64,000 bases of DNA from Cannabis sativa. Lineage: Eukaryota > Streptophyta > Magnoliopsida > Rosales > Cannabaceae. The translations under genes and the position numbers were made by a program. The DNA lies in NCBI RefSeq assembly GCF_029168945.1, contig NC_083601.1, positions 14,846,160 through 14,910,159 of the forward strand, read 5' to 3'. Below are positions 32,456 through 44,653 of the stretch, piece by piece. The notes under the pieces were generated by a model. The model did no database searches. It worked only from the letters and a program-made list of their open reading frames with translations, and had not been told where the DNA came from. How positions within the stretch are numbered: the first letter of the stretch is position 1; each line of letters opens with the position of its first letter.

Positions 32456-33786
32456 CAGGGTCGGAGGTATATTATATTGTATAGAAGCCATGACCCCCTA
32501 GGATTTATATAAATGGTATGCATTTTTTTTTTGTTGGTAAGAGATATGCATTTCACTTAAATTTATGCCATATAATTTTTTTGGTGTACAGGGATCCTTT
32601 GACAAAGTCAATAAATGTTAGTTTTCTTTTCATTTTTTTAATACAATTTCCTTTTATGCGAGTACACTATTAGTATTATATACAATTTACTCTTATTTAT
32701 TATTATTATTATTTTTAATAAAAGATCTACTTGTTTTCTATTCTCTTTTAAGGCATTTATAATTTAATAATACTAATTTAGTTTACAAGACACACCACAT
32801 CACTTCTTCAGAATTTTTTTTAAATAAAATAAAATAAATGAAAACTAAAAGGTTAAAAGGCTTTCAAAATAGATAATTTAGTATTTATCATTCTCTTCTT
32901 CATTTTGTATTTTTTATTTGTTACACCAATTACTATTTTTACAAATAAAATATTTTTTTTCGACTATTTGTATAAATATATGTTTATCATTAAGATAAAA
33001 AAAATATAACATGTATTATACTTAGTGATAGAAGTTTTACAAGAATAAATTGAAGAGCAGTCTACTTAAAAGAATAGTGACTCATTTTAAATAACAAATA
33101 AAGGTATGTTATAAAAAATAACATATACATTTTAATTATTCAACCTGAATTCTAATTGTGTTTTTTCTCCTAAATAATAAATATTATATGTATATATATA
33201 CAAATGATTGATAAAATTTTAACTTTATATGTTATTATTTGTATGGTTGCATATATAAATTGAGTATCTTCCCTAGAAAAAAAATAATTTTACTAATAAT
33301 TTTTTTTTATTTCAGATGATAGTTAATGATATAATGAATATAAAGATATATCATATGCACATTTTATATGGGGATTATTTTATAAAAATACAAAAATAAT
33401 AAATTTTATATTTTTATGAATTTACTTCTTTCTTTTAATATTTTTGTGGATTTTTTTTTACAAAATTCTAGAGTATTATTTTTCTGCTGCTTAAAAAAAT
33501 GTTGTTTTGACGTTGCAAAAAAACAACAATTTTTTTTTTATAACTATACCGATTGTTGTTTTTCTATTGTTTCAAAAAATGTTATTTTGACGTTACTTTC
33601 ATGGGAAAATAACGTAAAAATAACATTTTTTCTAGAAAAAAAACCCTAAAATAAAAAAAATTGTACAATGTCAATAAAAAAAATCCTTAAAAAAATATTA
33701 AAGAAATATGCTCTTAAGTGTATTTTGTAAATTTCTTTGTTATATACTTTGGCCCCCCTAAACTTCTTATCCTGGCTCCAACCCTG
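32456..33786. mobile_element. Non-autonomous hAT element, 1,331 bp
   Basis: Ends CAGGGTCGGAG (32456) and CTCCAACCCTG (33786) form an 11-base inverted repeat with one mismatch, typical hAT termini. The 8-base duplication CTGATCAC is perfect (32448-32455 and 33787-33794). The subterminal blocks GACCCCCTAGG and GGCCCCCCTAAAC are common in plant hAT families. The interior is AT-rich with no transposase. Confidence 0.92.
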
Positions 33787-34347
33787 CTGATCACCCTAGA
33801 ACCTTTCGTTCTATCCCATAATTGGTGGTTCATTTAATTTCCACCTACTGATCTGCTCGTAAGATGAGTTCATATATTTCACCACATCCAGTGATACAAC
33901 AGGAAGTGTCAGTAGTACAAGAATAGACAGAAGACAAGCCTGTTGTTCTCTCAGATCCTTCCCCTTATTGTCTAATCACATCTTGCATAGTAGAATTTAC
34001 ATGGTTTTTCAACATTATGACAATAAAGGATTCTTTTCCTTACCCTTTGCCCCGAGCTGAGATAGCTCGCTAATCAGGCAATTAAATTGTCCTTACTGTA
34101 TAACTTGTCACACATTTAATCCACATCTTCCAAACACTTAAAATTCAAATGGATATCAATGTACATATACCATACACATATTCTTATCAAAATTATCACT
34201 ATGCTACTTTTTCTAACATACTTTATAATAGCCTAGTCAGGTAATCATATAGCAAATAATATAAATACTTACTATACCATGAGTCGACCTGTCCTCGCAG
34301 AAAATGTACATATTCGACTAGTCTTTAGGACCTTTAAAACCATGGTT

Positions 34348-34359
34348 GCTTTGATACCA
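34348..34359 (-). promoter_or_regulatory. Primer-binding site of Gypsy D
   Basis: On the minus strand TGGTATCAAAGC, one base different from the initiator tRNA-Met complement TGGTATCAGAGC, directly after the LTR end. Confidence 0.75.
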
Positions 34360-34361
34360 AG

Positions 34362-35003
34362 TCGTAATGCCTTAATCTATAGGGACGCCCAAGGCCGGCC
34401 CTAAGTTGAAATGGGCTATAGATAAAAAAAAAATAAAAAAATTTAACCCTTACTATAAAGATAAATAGTATTTTTAAAAATTATTACAAAAAATATGTAT
34501 ATTTTTTAAAAGGCAATTTTTTGATTTAGGCCCCTAAAATCAGTGGACCATAGGCGCAGGCCTAACCCGCCTATGCCCAGGGCTGGCCATGGGGACGCCA
34601 CATGTGTGATTTTATAAACTAGTTTAATACTAATAGGTTAATTAATTATAAAAAACCGTGATAATATTAAAAACTTGACTAAAATATACCACTAAAAACG
34701 GACATTATAACAGCATAAAAAGTGTGTTCCGAGTATCCCTGTTATAAAAAGTTTTATGAAAGAACTGTATACGACGACACCTCAAAAATATAAAAACCAA
34801 AATACACAATAGATAAAGCCCAAAAAAATTGATAGCAACTCAACATGCAGGCCGATGGGGTCAATATGTACATTGCTAGAGAAGACAGTTATGTCATGGC
34901 AACTCTAACTTTTCCTTGCCTTTACCTGCACCACATAGCACCCATGAGTCACAGGGACTCAACAAAAAAAAGCAATAATAATGATAATATAGTTTATTCT
35001 AGG
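34362..35003 (-). repeat. Truncated 5' LTR of Gypsy D
   Basis: The LTR end lies beside the primer-binding site. Further along the minus strand the block TTGAGTCCCTGTGACTCATG...GGTAAAGGCAAGG parallels the TGAGTCTGTTGACTCACAG...GGTAAGGGCAA block of the Gypsy B LTRs. The start of the LTR is missing at the junction with Copia C (about 35003). A 202-bp hAT MITE (34390-34591) is inserted. Confidence 0.65.
34390..34591. mobile_element. hAT-type MITE (202 bp) in the Gypsy D LTR
   Basis: Left end CAAGGCCGGCCCTAAG and the complement of the right end CATGGCCAGCCCTGGG match at 12 of 16 positions. A perfect 8-base duplication GGGACGCC (34382-34389 and 34592-34599) flanks it. Confidence 0.88.
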
Positions 35004-35387
35004 CCTCCAATAATACCTCGATACTCTGTTGGATTAGAGTGATATCATCTTCCCAACTGTCATGGGACTTGGATTAGATTTTAAGTGTAGCATCTTAATT
35101 CTTTTGAGCAACTCCTCTATACATTTGGACTAATTTAGATACATTCCCATGTAATCACGGTGAACGTCAATTCTTAAGAAATAGTGCAAGAACCTTTAAG
35201 ATCAAAATTCTGATTCAATTTTGATGTGAATAGCTATTCTATATTATCGATTGTAATGATTATATCATCAACGCAAATTAATACGAGAATAGCAAGTGTA
35301 TCAGACCCGTAGAAGAACAATGAAGAGTAAACTTTTGAACTAATAAATCTCCAGCTCAAGAGTGTAGATTTTAGTCTGTCAAACCAC
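35004..35387 (-). pseudogene. Copia C RT, C-terminal half
   Basis: On the minus strand, in shifting frames: FDRLKSTLLSW, the region of the conserved FYGSDT block, then ICVDDIIIT with the catalytic V-D-D of Copia RT (35245-35275), and finally SNPTEYRGIIGGL, the link to RNase H. Stops and small indels break the frame. Its N-terminal half is 14.6 kb away at 49969-50520. Confidence 0.8.
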
Positions 35388-36093
35388 TGTTGGGTTTTGT
35401 GCCGTAAATAAAACCTATTTCGATATAATGAGATTTACTAATTAATATAAGATCAGAAATTGCTTTTATGTTGCATGGTTCACATGATTTATTTCATGAT
35501 TATGTTTAATGTATAAATTCTATTAAGTCCAGAAACTATATAAATATGTTTATTTTTGTTCATGATTATAGTGTCGTGTCGTCAACACAGTGGAATAGAA
35601 TCATGATTATATGTTCAAAAGTTTAATTCCCATGATTTGTCAGTTCACTGGATTTAGACTGATATGATAATCGACAATAAGGTATACTTAAACCTTGGAT
35701 ATGTGTTATGTCCTTTCCACGGTATTGGCAAAATTTACCACTATCGGTTGTATAGAGTATACATTGGAAGGGACCAATATTGATCTTGGATAAGATATCA
35801 TAAACTTACCGTTATATCTTTTTAAGTCAATATCAATGGTTTATCTTACGTCTATGGATCTTAATCCTGATATGGTTAGGTTCAACTTAGTTGTATCATT
35901 TATGTTCTTAAAGTTATTCGTGGAAGCTAACTAATGGTTCAGGCGGATATTTACTTCTTGGAACATGGTAGTTCAATTGAGTGGTAGCAGTGATCATAGA
36001 TATGGAATCTATAACTTTTATAAGTATTTAGAAGTGAAACGATGATTTCCTTTGAGCTTGGCTTGATAGAGTTTAAATAACTGAGATCTCATT

Positions 36094-38104
36094 TGTAAAG
36101 ACCGCTTAGCTTTAATTTCGAAATTAGCAGATAATTAGGACTTTATTATGAAAATTATTTATGATGATTTATTTGAATTTAGAATGCATTTTTATGTCAT
36201 ATATAGAAATTTCATAATTTTGCATATTTTGTGCCCGACAACTTTGGAATGCAGTGTGTGGCTATTAAAATCACATCTTAGTACTTTTAGTAGCGGGACA
36301 ATAGTTTAGACATTGGGAATGTCGGAAATAGTCGGAATTTTAGAATTTCTCAAAAATACCCTTTAGTGTCTTTTTATGCCTTTTAGTGTGGGAGGGGCAA
36401 AATTGTCATTTTGCCCCATTAGTCTTTTGTCTTGTTGTGAGTTTATTAAGTTAATTAGTTTAGATTTTAAAGTTATTTATAAGCTGAAAGTATATTTAAT
36501 AAAATAAGGGTTACATTTCATTTACTCAAAATTAAGGAATTGAAAAAGGAAGCACATTCTCTCTGTCTAAGCTCTCTCATTCGAACCCTATAAGACCAGC
36601 TAGGGTTCTTTGTTTTCTTCATCAATTTGCTGTGTTTTCTAGCAATTCTCATTGATTCCAAGCCAAAGTAAGCTTCTAGCACTTCCCTCTCTAGTTTTCT
36701 TGAATTTTAAGGAATGGAATTTTTGCATGAATTGATGGTTTTGTTGCTGTAGTTGCTGTAGTTATTTGATATTGTTTTCAGAGGTTTAGTTATGGTTTAT
36801 TATGTTGATTAAGCTTGAATTAGTGGTTGTTTGAAGGTTCAACCAAGTTTTGAGTTTTAGAACTCAAACTTGGAGCTTTAATGGTGAAATTCAAATCTGA
36901 GCTTTGATTGTTGTTTTGCTGCTTGGAATATGTTTATTGGGGTATAATATGAAGGTCTGGAATGTTTGGTTGGGTTTGGACACGATTTGGTTAGGGTATG
37001 AATTTTTGTTGGTTTTATGGGTAAAACCGGTTAACCGGTTTTACAATGCTTGTAAAACTGTTTACCCGAATTTTGCAGCAGGGGGGAAACTGGTTTTTCA
37101 GCTTGTCGTTTCGTGGCAGTTTTAGGTTTCTAGTTGGTTTATTCTCTGCTAGTTTGGGATATTACCATATTAAGTTGCAGTAGATAGGGTTTTGGTTTTA
37201 AACCTTAGTCCTGATTGTGATTTAGCGAGTCACTTATGGGTGTTGTTATCGATGTGATTTAGGAGCCTATAATTCCCCGAGCAGTTGTTCCACTCAGGTT
37301 GACCACCACACCTGACTTCGGAATTGAGGTAAGATTAGTATAATGATATGCATATGTGATTACATGTTTAGCGTACATGTTAGTTGCCGTCAGAATAAGA
37401 TATCAGGATATCGGTGAGGTGTACATAGAGTTGCACCAAGATACCAACAGATATATGTTAGGCAAATATATAGCGATTAGATTAGCATATTAGGGCAACA
37501 GTGAGGTGTACATAGAGTTGCACCGAGATGTCAATAGATATATGCTAGGCTATCACATAGTATGAGTTATCAGCTACCACATCAGTACAACTAGAGTACT
37601 GAGTATAGGCTGGATTCGCAGTTAGTCATACTTTGTCGAGAACGTTCCTGATTCAGTTAGGGTTATGGTTGGGTGTATGGGCGCCTGATTATAACTCAGG
37701 ATATTAGTATGTTTTATGTTATGCTTTTCTTAATGAGTCTGTTGACTGACAGCTGCTATTGCTATGTGTGGTAAGGGCAATGCTAAAGTTGAGCAGCCGT
37801 GAGAGCGAGCATATGAAGATTGTACATGTCGGGGCGGTTAGGCCTGGAGCGTACGATCTTTGGGACATCGAGGCTTTTGCTTTATAGTCGCTAGGCGACA
37901 AACTTTTGGTTATATGTATAGCAAACTTTTGTAAAGTATTTTGTAAATGGGATCCCGAAATATTATACATGTAATACTCTAAATTTTTAATTAAATAAGC
38001 AAATTTTAATTATTCACGATTTTCAATAACCCCGTTAATTAGCAACGAGCTGCACAGTATGTTTAAAATCACGTTAACATGCCTATGCTAGTTAGATTGT
38101 TACA
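36094..38104 (+). repeat. 5' LTR of Gypsy B (2,011 bp)
   Basis: TGTAAAGACCGCTTAGC to GATTGTTACA. It holds a 24-base perfect palindrome at 37021-37044 and two copies of a roughly 100-base unit (37412-37560) containing GGTGTACATAGAGTTGCACC. Confidence 0.93.
37021..37044. repeat. 24-bp perfect palindrome in the Gypsy B 5' LTR
   Basis: GTAAAACCGGTT followed at once by its exact reverse complement. The 3' LTR lacks it at the matching site (47700-47750). Confidence 0.92.
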
Positions 38105-38107
38105 ATT

Positions 38108-38119
38108 TGGTATCAGAGC
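38108..38119 (+). promoter_or_regulatory. Primer-binding site (initiator tRNA-Met)
   Basis: TGGTATCAGAGC, an exact complement of the initiator tRNA-Met 3' end, three bases after the LTR. Confidence 0.92.
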
Positions 38120-38380
38120 CGCCAGGTTGTCTTTCGAAGATCGTCACGACATGTACAATCATCATTAGCAGTCAGCTCGTTTCACGGTTCAGTAAGCTTT
38201 TATTGCTTAGTAGTTTATTTTCTATAGTATGGTTTAAGAAAATCCTGTTAGGAAGCATGTTAGTAGCCTCATAGCTGAATAGGCGAATGTTTTTAATTTC
38301 CAAATAAGCGGCACTAGTAAGTTATTCTTGATCGCGATCTGACCAGACTTGCTCTTGGTTACGCTGGCTGTTCTAGTAGT

Positions 38381-41300
38381 GTGGACGCCAGACGAAACAC
38401 CAAGAGTCAGGGTAACTTGGTCGGATTCAGTGGCGGTCAGGGAGTTTGTATTCCCCTAAATGATGTGGCCGAAGCAGAGGCCTTAGAAGCATGGCACGAG
38501 GACGGGGTGATGTTAACCCGCCACAGGTTACCCAAGCTGCCCATGATTATGAAAACCGGTTTGTAGCGATGCAAGCCAAGATCAATGAGCAAGATGAAAG
38601 ATTCGTCGGTTGAGGCAGCAGGGTGCTCCTGCAGTGCCTGCTCCAGAAATACCAGTGGCACCTGCCCCTGCTGTGCATGCCGAACCTGTAGTTGCACTGA
38701 ACCGAATGGAACCCCTATATGAAAGGCTCCGTAAGCAAGCACCTCTAGTTTTCCTGGGAGGTCCTGATGTTATGAAAGACGAGCAGTGGCTATCAGTGAT
38801 TACCAGAATTCTGAATTTTATGGGCGTCACCAGTAATGACAGAGTGGCTTGTGCCACATTCAAGTTCTAAGAAGACGCTCTAGTATGGTGGGACATGGTA
38901 TCCCTGACCCAAGATGTTACTACGATGACCTAGGAAGAGTTCCAGGAGTTGTTCAACTCGAAGCAGTCAGAAGTGCTAAAAAAAAAGAATTCACTCAATT
39001 GACTCAGAAAGAAAATATGAGTGTTACTGAGTACACAACACAATTTGACCGTTTGGCGAGATTGGCCTCGGGAATTGTGCCAACTGACTTCAGTAAGAAA
39101 GAAAAATACCTGGATGGGTTAAATGCGAAGATCAGACACGACTTGATGATCACTAGAACCACCTATGCTGAAATGGTGGATAAGGCACTGCGAGTTGAGG
39201 GTGCAGTGGGATGCATGATAGAGTCTGGTGGGACTTCGGTTGTTGCCTGGGCTCCTTCCCCTCCTGCATCAGGTTTTACCACGGGAGGTAGTGTTGAGTT
39301 TTGTGCCCTAAATAAAACACATTTCAATATAATCAGATTTACTTATTAATAAAGATCAGAATTAACATTTTATGTTCCATGGTTCACATGATTTATTTCA
39401 TGATTATATACATAATGTATAAATTCTATTTAAGTCCAGAACATATGAATTTGTTAATGATTATAGTATTGTCAGCACAGTGGAATATAATCTTGATTAT
39501 ATGTTCGAAAGTATATTCCCTGATTTATCAGTTCACTGGATTTAGACTGGCATGATAATCAGCGATAGGTATTCTTACACCTTGGATAAGTCGTATGTCT
39601 TTTTCAGGGCATTGGAAAAGTTTACCAGTATCGGATGTATGGAGTATACATCGGTAGGGACCGATATTGAACTCTGATTAGATATGTTAAAATTTACCGT
39701 AATATCTACTCAATTCAATATCACCTGTTGATCCTAGATCAAATGATCTTAATCCTGATATGGTCAGGTTTGATCTCAAGAGTATTATACGTGTTCTTTG
39801 ATTTGTTAGTTAAGCCTACTTTTGGGTCAGGGTGATACGTATATTTTAGGAACATGATAGTATAATTGAGTGGGAGCGCTAACATAAATATGGAATCTAT
39901 AACTTCTATAGGAATTTAGAAGTGAAACGATGATATCCTTTGAACTTGGCTAAACAGAGATAAATGGTTGAGATCTCATTTCACTTCCCTGAAATATCTT
40001 TTATACGGAGCTAAGTGTTTTAAGGATAAAATACATTGAAGGTGTAACGGTAATTTAGTCCTATTCAATGTAGATCATCTATTAGAGGGTCATTGATCAA
40101 ATTAGGATTATAACAATGGATAATTAATCGCGTATCTATATCGTGGAACATATAGAGCGTTCTATATGACTGAGAGTGCAATTCCAAGTTCTAAGTGTGG
40201 ATTCAATAAGGAATTAATAAGTTAGGGAATTTACTTGGTAAATTCGGTTCGGCTTATTGGAAGCTCGGTTATATAGGCCCATGGTCCCCATACTAGTTGG
40301 GACCATACTGCTTGTAAGACTCAGTGAATTGATTTTGATTAATCAATTATAATTCTAAAGTTAGACTATGTCTAGTTTATGAATTTTCACTAAGCAAGGG
40401 CAAAATTGTGAAGAAAAGAGATTCTAGGTTTTATTTGTTAATTAAGAGACTTTATATGTCTAATTAATAAATATATTAAATGACAATATTATTTAATAAT
40501 TAATTTTTAGTTATTAAATAATTAGAATTGGCATTTAAATGGTTGATTGGAAAATTGGCATTTTTGAGAAAATGAGATGCAGAAATGATAAAATAGCAAA
40601 ATTGCATAAGTGAGGCCCAATATCCAAAGCCCATGGCCGGCCACACGTAATGGATTTTATCATTTATTTTTTCATTATTTTAATGCCAAAGAATTCTAAC
40701 CAAAAACCTAAGTGGTTACCTATAAATAGAAAGTGATGGCTCACATTCACACTTAACTCGGTCAGATGAAAGTTGAGCCTCCTATTCTATTCCATAGCCG
40801 CCACCATCTTCTTCTCTTTTCTTCTCTAAATTTTCGAACCTTGAGTGAATGAGTGAGTGCCCACACACATCAAGTGGTATTTCAATCATAGTGTGGAAGA
40901 TTGTGAAGAATCCAATCAACAAGAAGGAGAATCAGCACCAAAGGAAGGAGAGAAAGAGATCCAGGTTCAGATCTTGATAATGCTCTACTACAGAAAGGAA
41001 TCAAGGGCTAGAGATCTGAATGGAAGGAGTCATTATATTCCGCTGCACCCAATGTAAGGTTTCCTAAACTTTATATGTGTTTATTTCATTGTTTTAGAAT
41101 TCATATTAGGATGTTAATGAAACATACATGGTAGTAAATCTAGATCCTAGTAAAATATTTCCAACAGGTAGTGGTTTGGCCATAGATCAGAAAAGAAAGG
41201 CATCCACTGCAACGAGTGGCTCGGGTCAGAACAAGAGATTCTGGGGGAACTAGGGTCGAGGCAATTGTCAGAGTGGCACTGAAACCCGACACACTTACCC

Positions 41301-41430
41301 AGAGTGCCCCAACTATAAGAAGCACCATCTGGGGGAGTGTAAAGGGCAGGGGTGCTTCCAGTGTGGCATGCCAGGGCATTACAAGAGAGATTGTCCCCAA
41401 CTCAGAATTGAAGCACTGAAGAATGCAGCG
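38381..41430 (+). pseudogene. Gypsy B Gag, split by a solo LTR
   Basis: Gag is the structural RNA-packaging protein. It starts near MDARRNTKSQGNLVGF (38381). After frameshifts come the proline/alanine-rich stretch (38610-38700), the core PLVFLGGPDVMKDEQWL, a TAA at 38868-38870, and YTTQFDRLARLASG...IRHDLMIT up to 39291. The sequence resumes at 41172 after the solo LTR, and the zinc knuckle CFQCGMPGHYKRDC (CX2CX4HX4C) lies at about 41350-41400. An earlier partial knuckle reads YPECPNYKKHHLGEC, with the second cysteine replaced by tyrosine. Several frame changes and stops make it inactive. Confidence 0.85.
39292..41166 (+). mobile_element. Solo LTR, Copia family A, in the Gypsy B gag (1,875 bp)
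   Basis: Starts TGTTGAGTTTTGTGCCC, ends AAAATATTTCCAACA. The perfect duplication GGTAG is at 39287-39291 and 41167-41171. TATAAATA at 40721-40728 is the likely TATA box. Confidence 0.94.
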
Positions 41431-41865
41431 AAACCCACTATAGCTAGGGTGTTCGCGATAACTCAGGCTGATGCAGAAGCAAGCCCTTCAGTGGTAGCAG
41501 GTCAACTCTCGGTCAACAACTCTTATTTCTCTATGTTGTTTGACTCTGGGGCCATTCATTCTTATGTGGCAGCCAGAATTTTTAGTAAATTGGATAGACC
41601 ACATGATAGCTATGAAATAGGGTTTGGAACGCTACTACTTGGCGGAGAGTTAGTTATCTCCAAAAGGTGGATTAGGTATATGCCGATCAGAATAGAGGAT
41701 AAAGAGTTGAGTGCTGATTTGATAGAGATGAATTTAGTGGATTTTGATATTATACTTGGAGTGGATTTCTTGTCCAAGTACTCAGCCAGTATTGACTGTA
41801 AGAGGAAGATGGTAATCTTCCAACCAGAGGGTGAAGAACCGTTTTTCTTTGTTGGTTCGGTTTAG
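41431..41865 (+). pseudogene. Gypsy B aspartic protease
   Basis: One open frame continues from the knuckle through MLFDSGAIHSYVA (catalytic D-S-G-A) to IILGVDFLSKYSASIDCKRK, the conserved second half of retropepsin-like Gypsy proteases, and ends in a TAG at 41863-41865. The domain itself looks intact. It is normally released from the Gag-Pol polyprotein, but upstream and downstream frames are broken here. Confidence 0.88.
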
Positions 41866-41906
41866 GGGTCTCAGATCCCAATAATTTCAGTGTTAACAGC
41901 TAGGGA

Positions 41907-42781
41907 ATGGTTACGAGCGGAATGTCTTGGGTTTTTTTAGCCGTGGTATTGGATACCACTCGGCTTGACTCTGTTCGGCTAGAAGACATCAAGGTGATTC
42001 GGGAATTTCTAAATGTTTTTCCTGACAAACTTTTGGGTTTACCAACTCAGAGAGAAATTGATTTTGTTATTGGCTTGGCACCTAGAGTAGAACACGTTTC
42101 TAAGGCTCCTTACAGGATGGCTCTAGCAGAACTTAAAAATTGAAAATTCAACTCCAGGGGTTGCTTGACATAGGGTTTACCTGACCCGGCGTGTCACGTT
42201 GGGGAGCTCCAGTACTGTTTGTTAAGAAGAAAGATGGATCTTTGCGGATGTGCATTGACTACTCGGAATTGAATAAGTTAACAATCAAGAATAAATATCT
42301 TGTACCTAGGATCGACGATCTTTTTGATCAACTTCAGGGGAAAACTGTCTTTTCAAAGATTGATCTCCGATCGGGCTATCATCAGTTGAGATTCCGAGAG
42401 GAGGATATCCTAAAGACAGCTTTCCGCACTAGGTATGGACATTATGATTTTCTGGTTACGTCTTTTGGACCAACGGATGCTCCTGCAACTTTTATGGATT
42501 TGATGAATGGGTATTCAAGGATTTCCTCGATATTTGTGTTATTGTATTTATCGACGACATCATTGTGTACTCTCAGTCAGGAGCATGAACGACATCTCCG
42601 GATGGTTCTGCAGCGACTTCGGGATTATAAGTTATATGCCGAATTCAAGAAGTGCAAATTTTGGCTATCTCAGGTGTCTTTTCTTGGACACATTGTTAGC
42701 AAAGATGGGATCAAGGTGGATCCAGGAAAGATAGAATTTGTCACGGATTGGCCAGGAAAGATGGGATCAAGGTGGATCTAG
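41907..42781 (+). pseudogene. Gypsy B reverse transcriptase
   Basis: The pre-RT segment KVIREFLNVFPDKLLGLPTQ is followed, after a stop and a frame change near 42143, by [20 protein letters not shown], then [12 protein letters not shown]. The catalytic palm motif [10 protein letters not shown] (42544-42573) is in a different frame from its surroundings, between two small compensating indels near 42507 and 42583. [16 protein letters not shown] ends the recognisable domain. A 22-base segment (42701-42722) is repeated at 42757-42778 and replaces the expected connection text, ending in a stop. RT cannot be made from this copy. Confidence 0.88.
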
Positions 42782-43683
42782 CTGGTTATTATTGTCGATT
42801 CGTTGATGAGTTTTCTAAAATTTCAATACCCTTAACCGAGCTCACCAAAAAGAATCAACGTTTTGTATGGACGAAAAAGTGTCAATCAAGTTTTCAGGAG
42901 CTGAAGCAGAGATTAATTACAGCTCTAGTGTTACCTCTGCCTTCTGACAGAGAGAAGTTTGTGGTTTATTGTGATGCATCCAGACAGGGTCTGGGGTGTG
43001 TTCTGATGCAAGCCAATCGGGTTATTGCCTATGCCTCCCGTCAGTTGAAAGATTATGAACAACGATACCCTACTCATGACCTAGAACTTGCCACAGTAGT
43101 ATTTGCTTTAAAGATTTGGCGACATTATCTCTATGGAGAGAGATGTGAAATTTACACTGACCATAAGAGTTTCAAATATTTCTTTACTCGGAAAGATTTG
43201 AATATGAGACAGAGGTGTTGGTTAGAGTTGGTTAAGGATTACGATTGTGAAATTCTTTACCATCCTGAGAAAGCCAATGTAGTGGCTGATGCCCTGAGCA
43301 GAAAGGGTTTCAGGCAAGTAGCTAGCATGGTTCAAATTTCATCACAGTTAGCAGAAGATATGGTCAGATCAAGCATCGAGTTTGTTGTAGGCAAACTTCA
43401 TAACTTAACGCTGCAATCTGATCTGTTAGAACGTATTAAAGCTGCTCAGCTAATTGATCCAGAGCTAGTAAAAGTCAGAGAAGAGACTTCAGGTGGTCAA
43501 GCCAAAGACTTTACAGTGTCAGATAGTGGAATGCTGTTGTTTAAGACCAGAGTCTGTGGTCCTAATAGTGTGGAACTTAGAAATGAAATTCTCAAGGAGG
43601 CTCATACTATTCCATATTCCTTGCATCCCGGCACCACCAAGATGTATCAGGACTTAAACCTTACTTCTGGTGGAGCGGAATGA
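42782..43683 (+). pseudogene. Gypsy B RNase H and integrase zinc-binding domain
   Basis: A long open frame encodes [20 protein letters not shown], then [18 protein letters not shown] (first RNase H aspartate), [20 protein letters not shown] (glutamate region), [12 protein letters not shown] (second aspartate) and VADALSRK. The integrase HHCC zinc region follows ([20 protein letters not shown]). RNase H removes the template RNA. The frame ends in TGA at 43681-43683 just before the expected second half of the zinc motif, because of a small indel. Confidence 0.9.
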
Positions 43684-44653
43684 AGAAGAATGTGGTAGAA
43701 TTCGTATCGAGATGCTTAACCTATCAGCAGATAAAGGCTGAACATTAGAGACCGACAGGGTTGTTGCAGCCTTTAACCCTACCTGAGTAGAAGTGGGAAG
43801 ATATCACAATGGACTTTGTGGTTGGATTACTTAGAACCACGGGTTTATTTAATTCAATTTGGGTAGTGGTAGACCGATTTACCAAGTCTGCTCACTTTCT
43901 ACCAATTTAAACAACTTTCTCAGTGGATCAGTATGCAAATTTGTACGTTAAAGAGATTGTAAAACTGCATGGTGTGCCAAAATCCATAGTTTCAGATAGA
44001 CATATAAAGTTTACTTCAAAATTTTGGTAGAGTTTACGACGGGCTATGGGTACCAAACTGAAGTTCAGTATAGCTTTCCATCCTCAGACGGATGGACAAT
44101 CTGAAAGGACGATTCAGATACTGGAAGATATGTTACGAGCCTGTGTTATGGATTTCGAAGGCTCCTATAGTAAGTACCTACCGTTGATAGAGTTTTCGTA
44201 CAATAACAGTTATCAGAGTACGATAGGGATGGCTCCATATGAACTGTTATATGGCAGAAAGTGTAGATCTCCCATTCACTGGGATGAGACAGGGGAGAGG
44301 AAATATCTAGGTTCAGAATCAGTGCAACGGACTAATGAAGCAATTGAGAAGATTAAAGCCAGAATGCTTGCTTCTTAGAGCAGGCAAAAGAGTTATTCAG
44401 ATCCGAAACGCAGAGATATAGAATTTCAAGTAGGGGATCATGTGTTCCTACGGGTGTCTCCTATGAAGGGGATCAAGCGTTTTGCGAAAAGAGGCAAATT
44501 CTGCCCTAGATTTACAGGACCTTTCGAGATTCTCGAAAAGGTTGGAAAAGTGGCATACCAATTAGCTTTGCCTCCAGTTCTTTTAGCAGTTCACAACGTA
44601 TTTCATGCCTCTATGTTGAGAAAATACGTTTCAGACCCGGCTCATGTACTTAG
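43684..44653 (+). pseudogene. Gypsy B integrase core and C-terminal domain
   Basis: The catalytic triad is present: D in [11 protein letters not shown] in [10 protein letters not shown] and E in HPQTDGQSERT. The frame has in-frame stops at H*RPTG, LPE*KW, LPI*TT, KFW*SL and LAS*SR. The C-terminal SH3-like part VGDHVFLRVSPMKGIKRF and GPFEILEKVGKVAYQLALP, then HASMLRKY, is well preserved. Sequence is cut at 44653 by a family A solo LTR. Confidence 0.9.

Larger units (their letters stand above)
29945..35003 (-). mobile_element. Gypsy element D remnant (minus strand)
   Basis: Right to left: an LTR remnant (35003-34362), a primer-binding site, an untranslated or unrecognised leader (34347-33787), and a Gag zinc-knuckle region (32455-32333 continuing at 30094-29960). 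It is interrupted by a Gypsy solo LTR and by two hAT-type elements, each with target duplications. Pol and the other LTR are missing. It abuts Copia C RT sequence at about 35003, so it probably inserted there and was later deleted at its end. Confidence 0.7.

Noticed and set aside
38437..38863. Minus-strand frames opposite the Gypsy B gag.
   Set aside because: They are shadows of the proline/alanine-rich gag on the plus strand.
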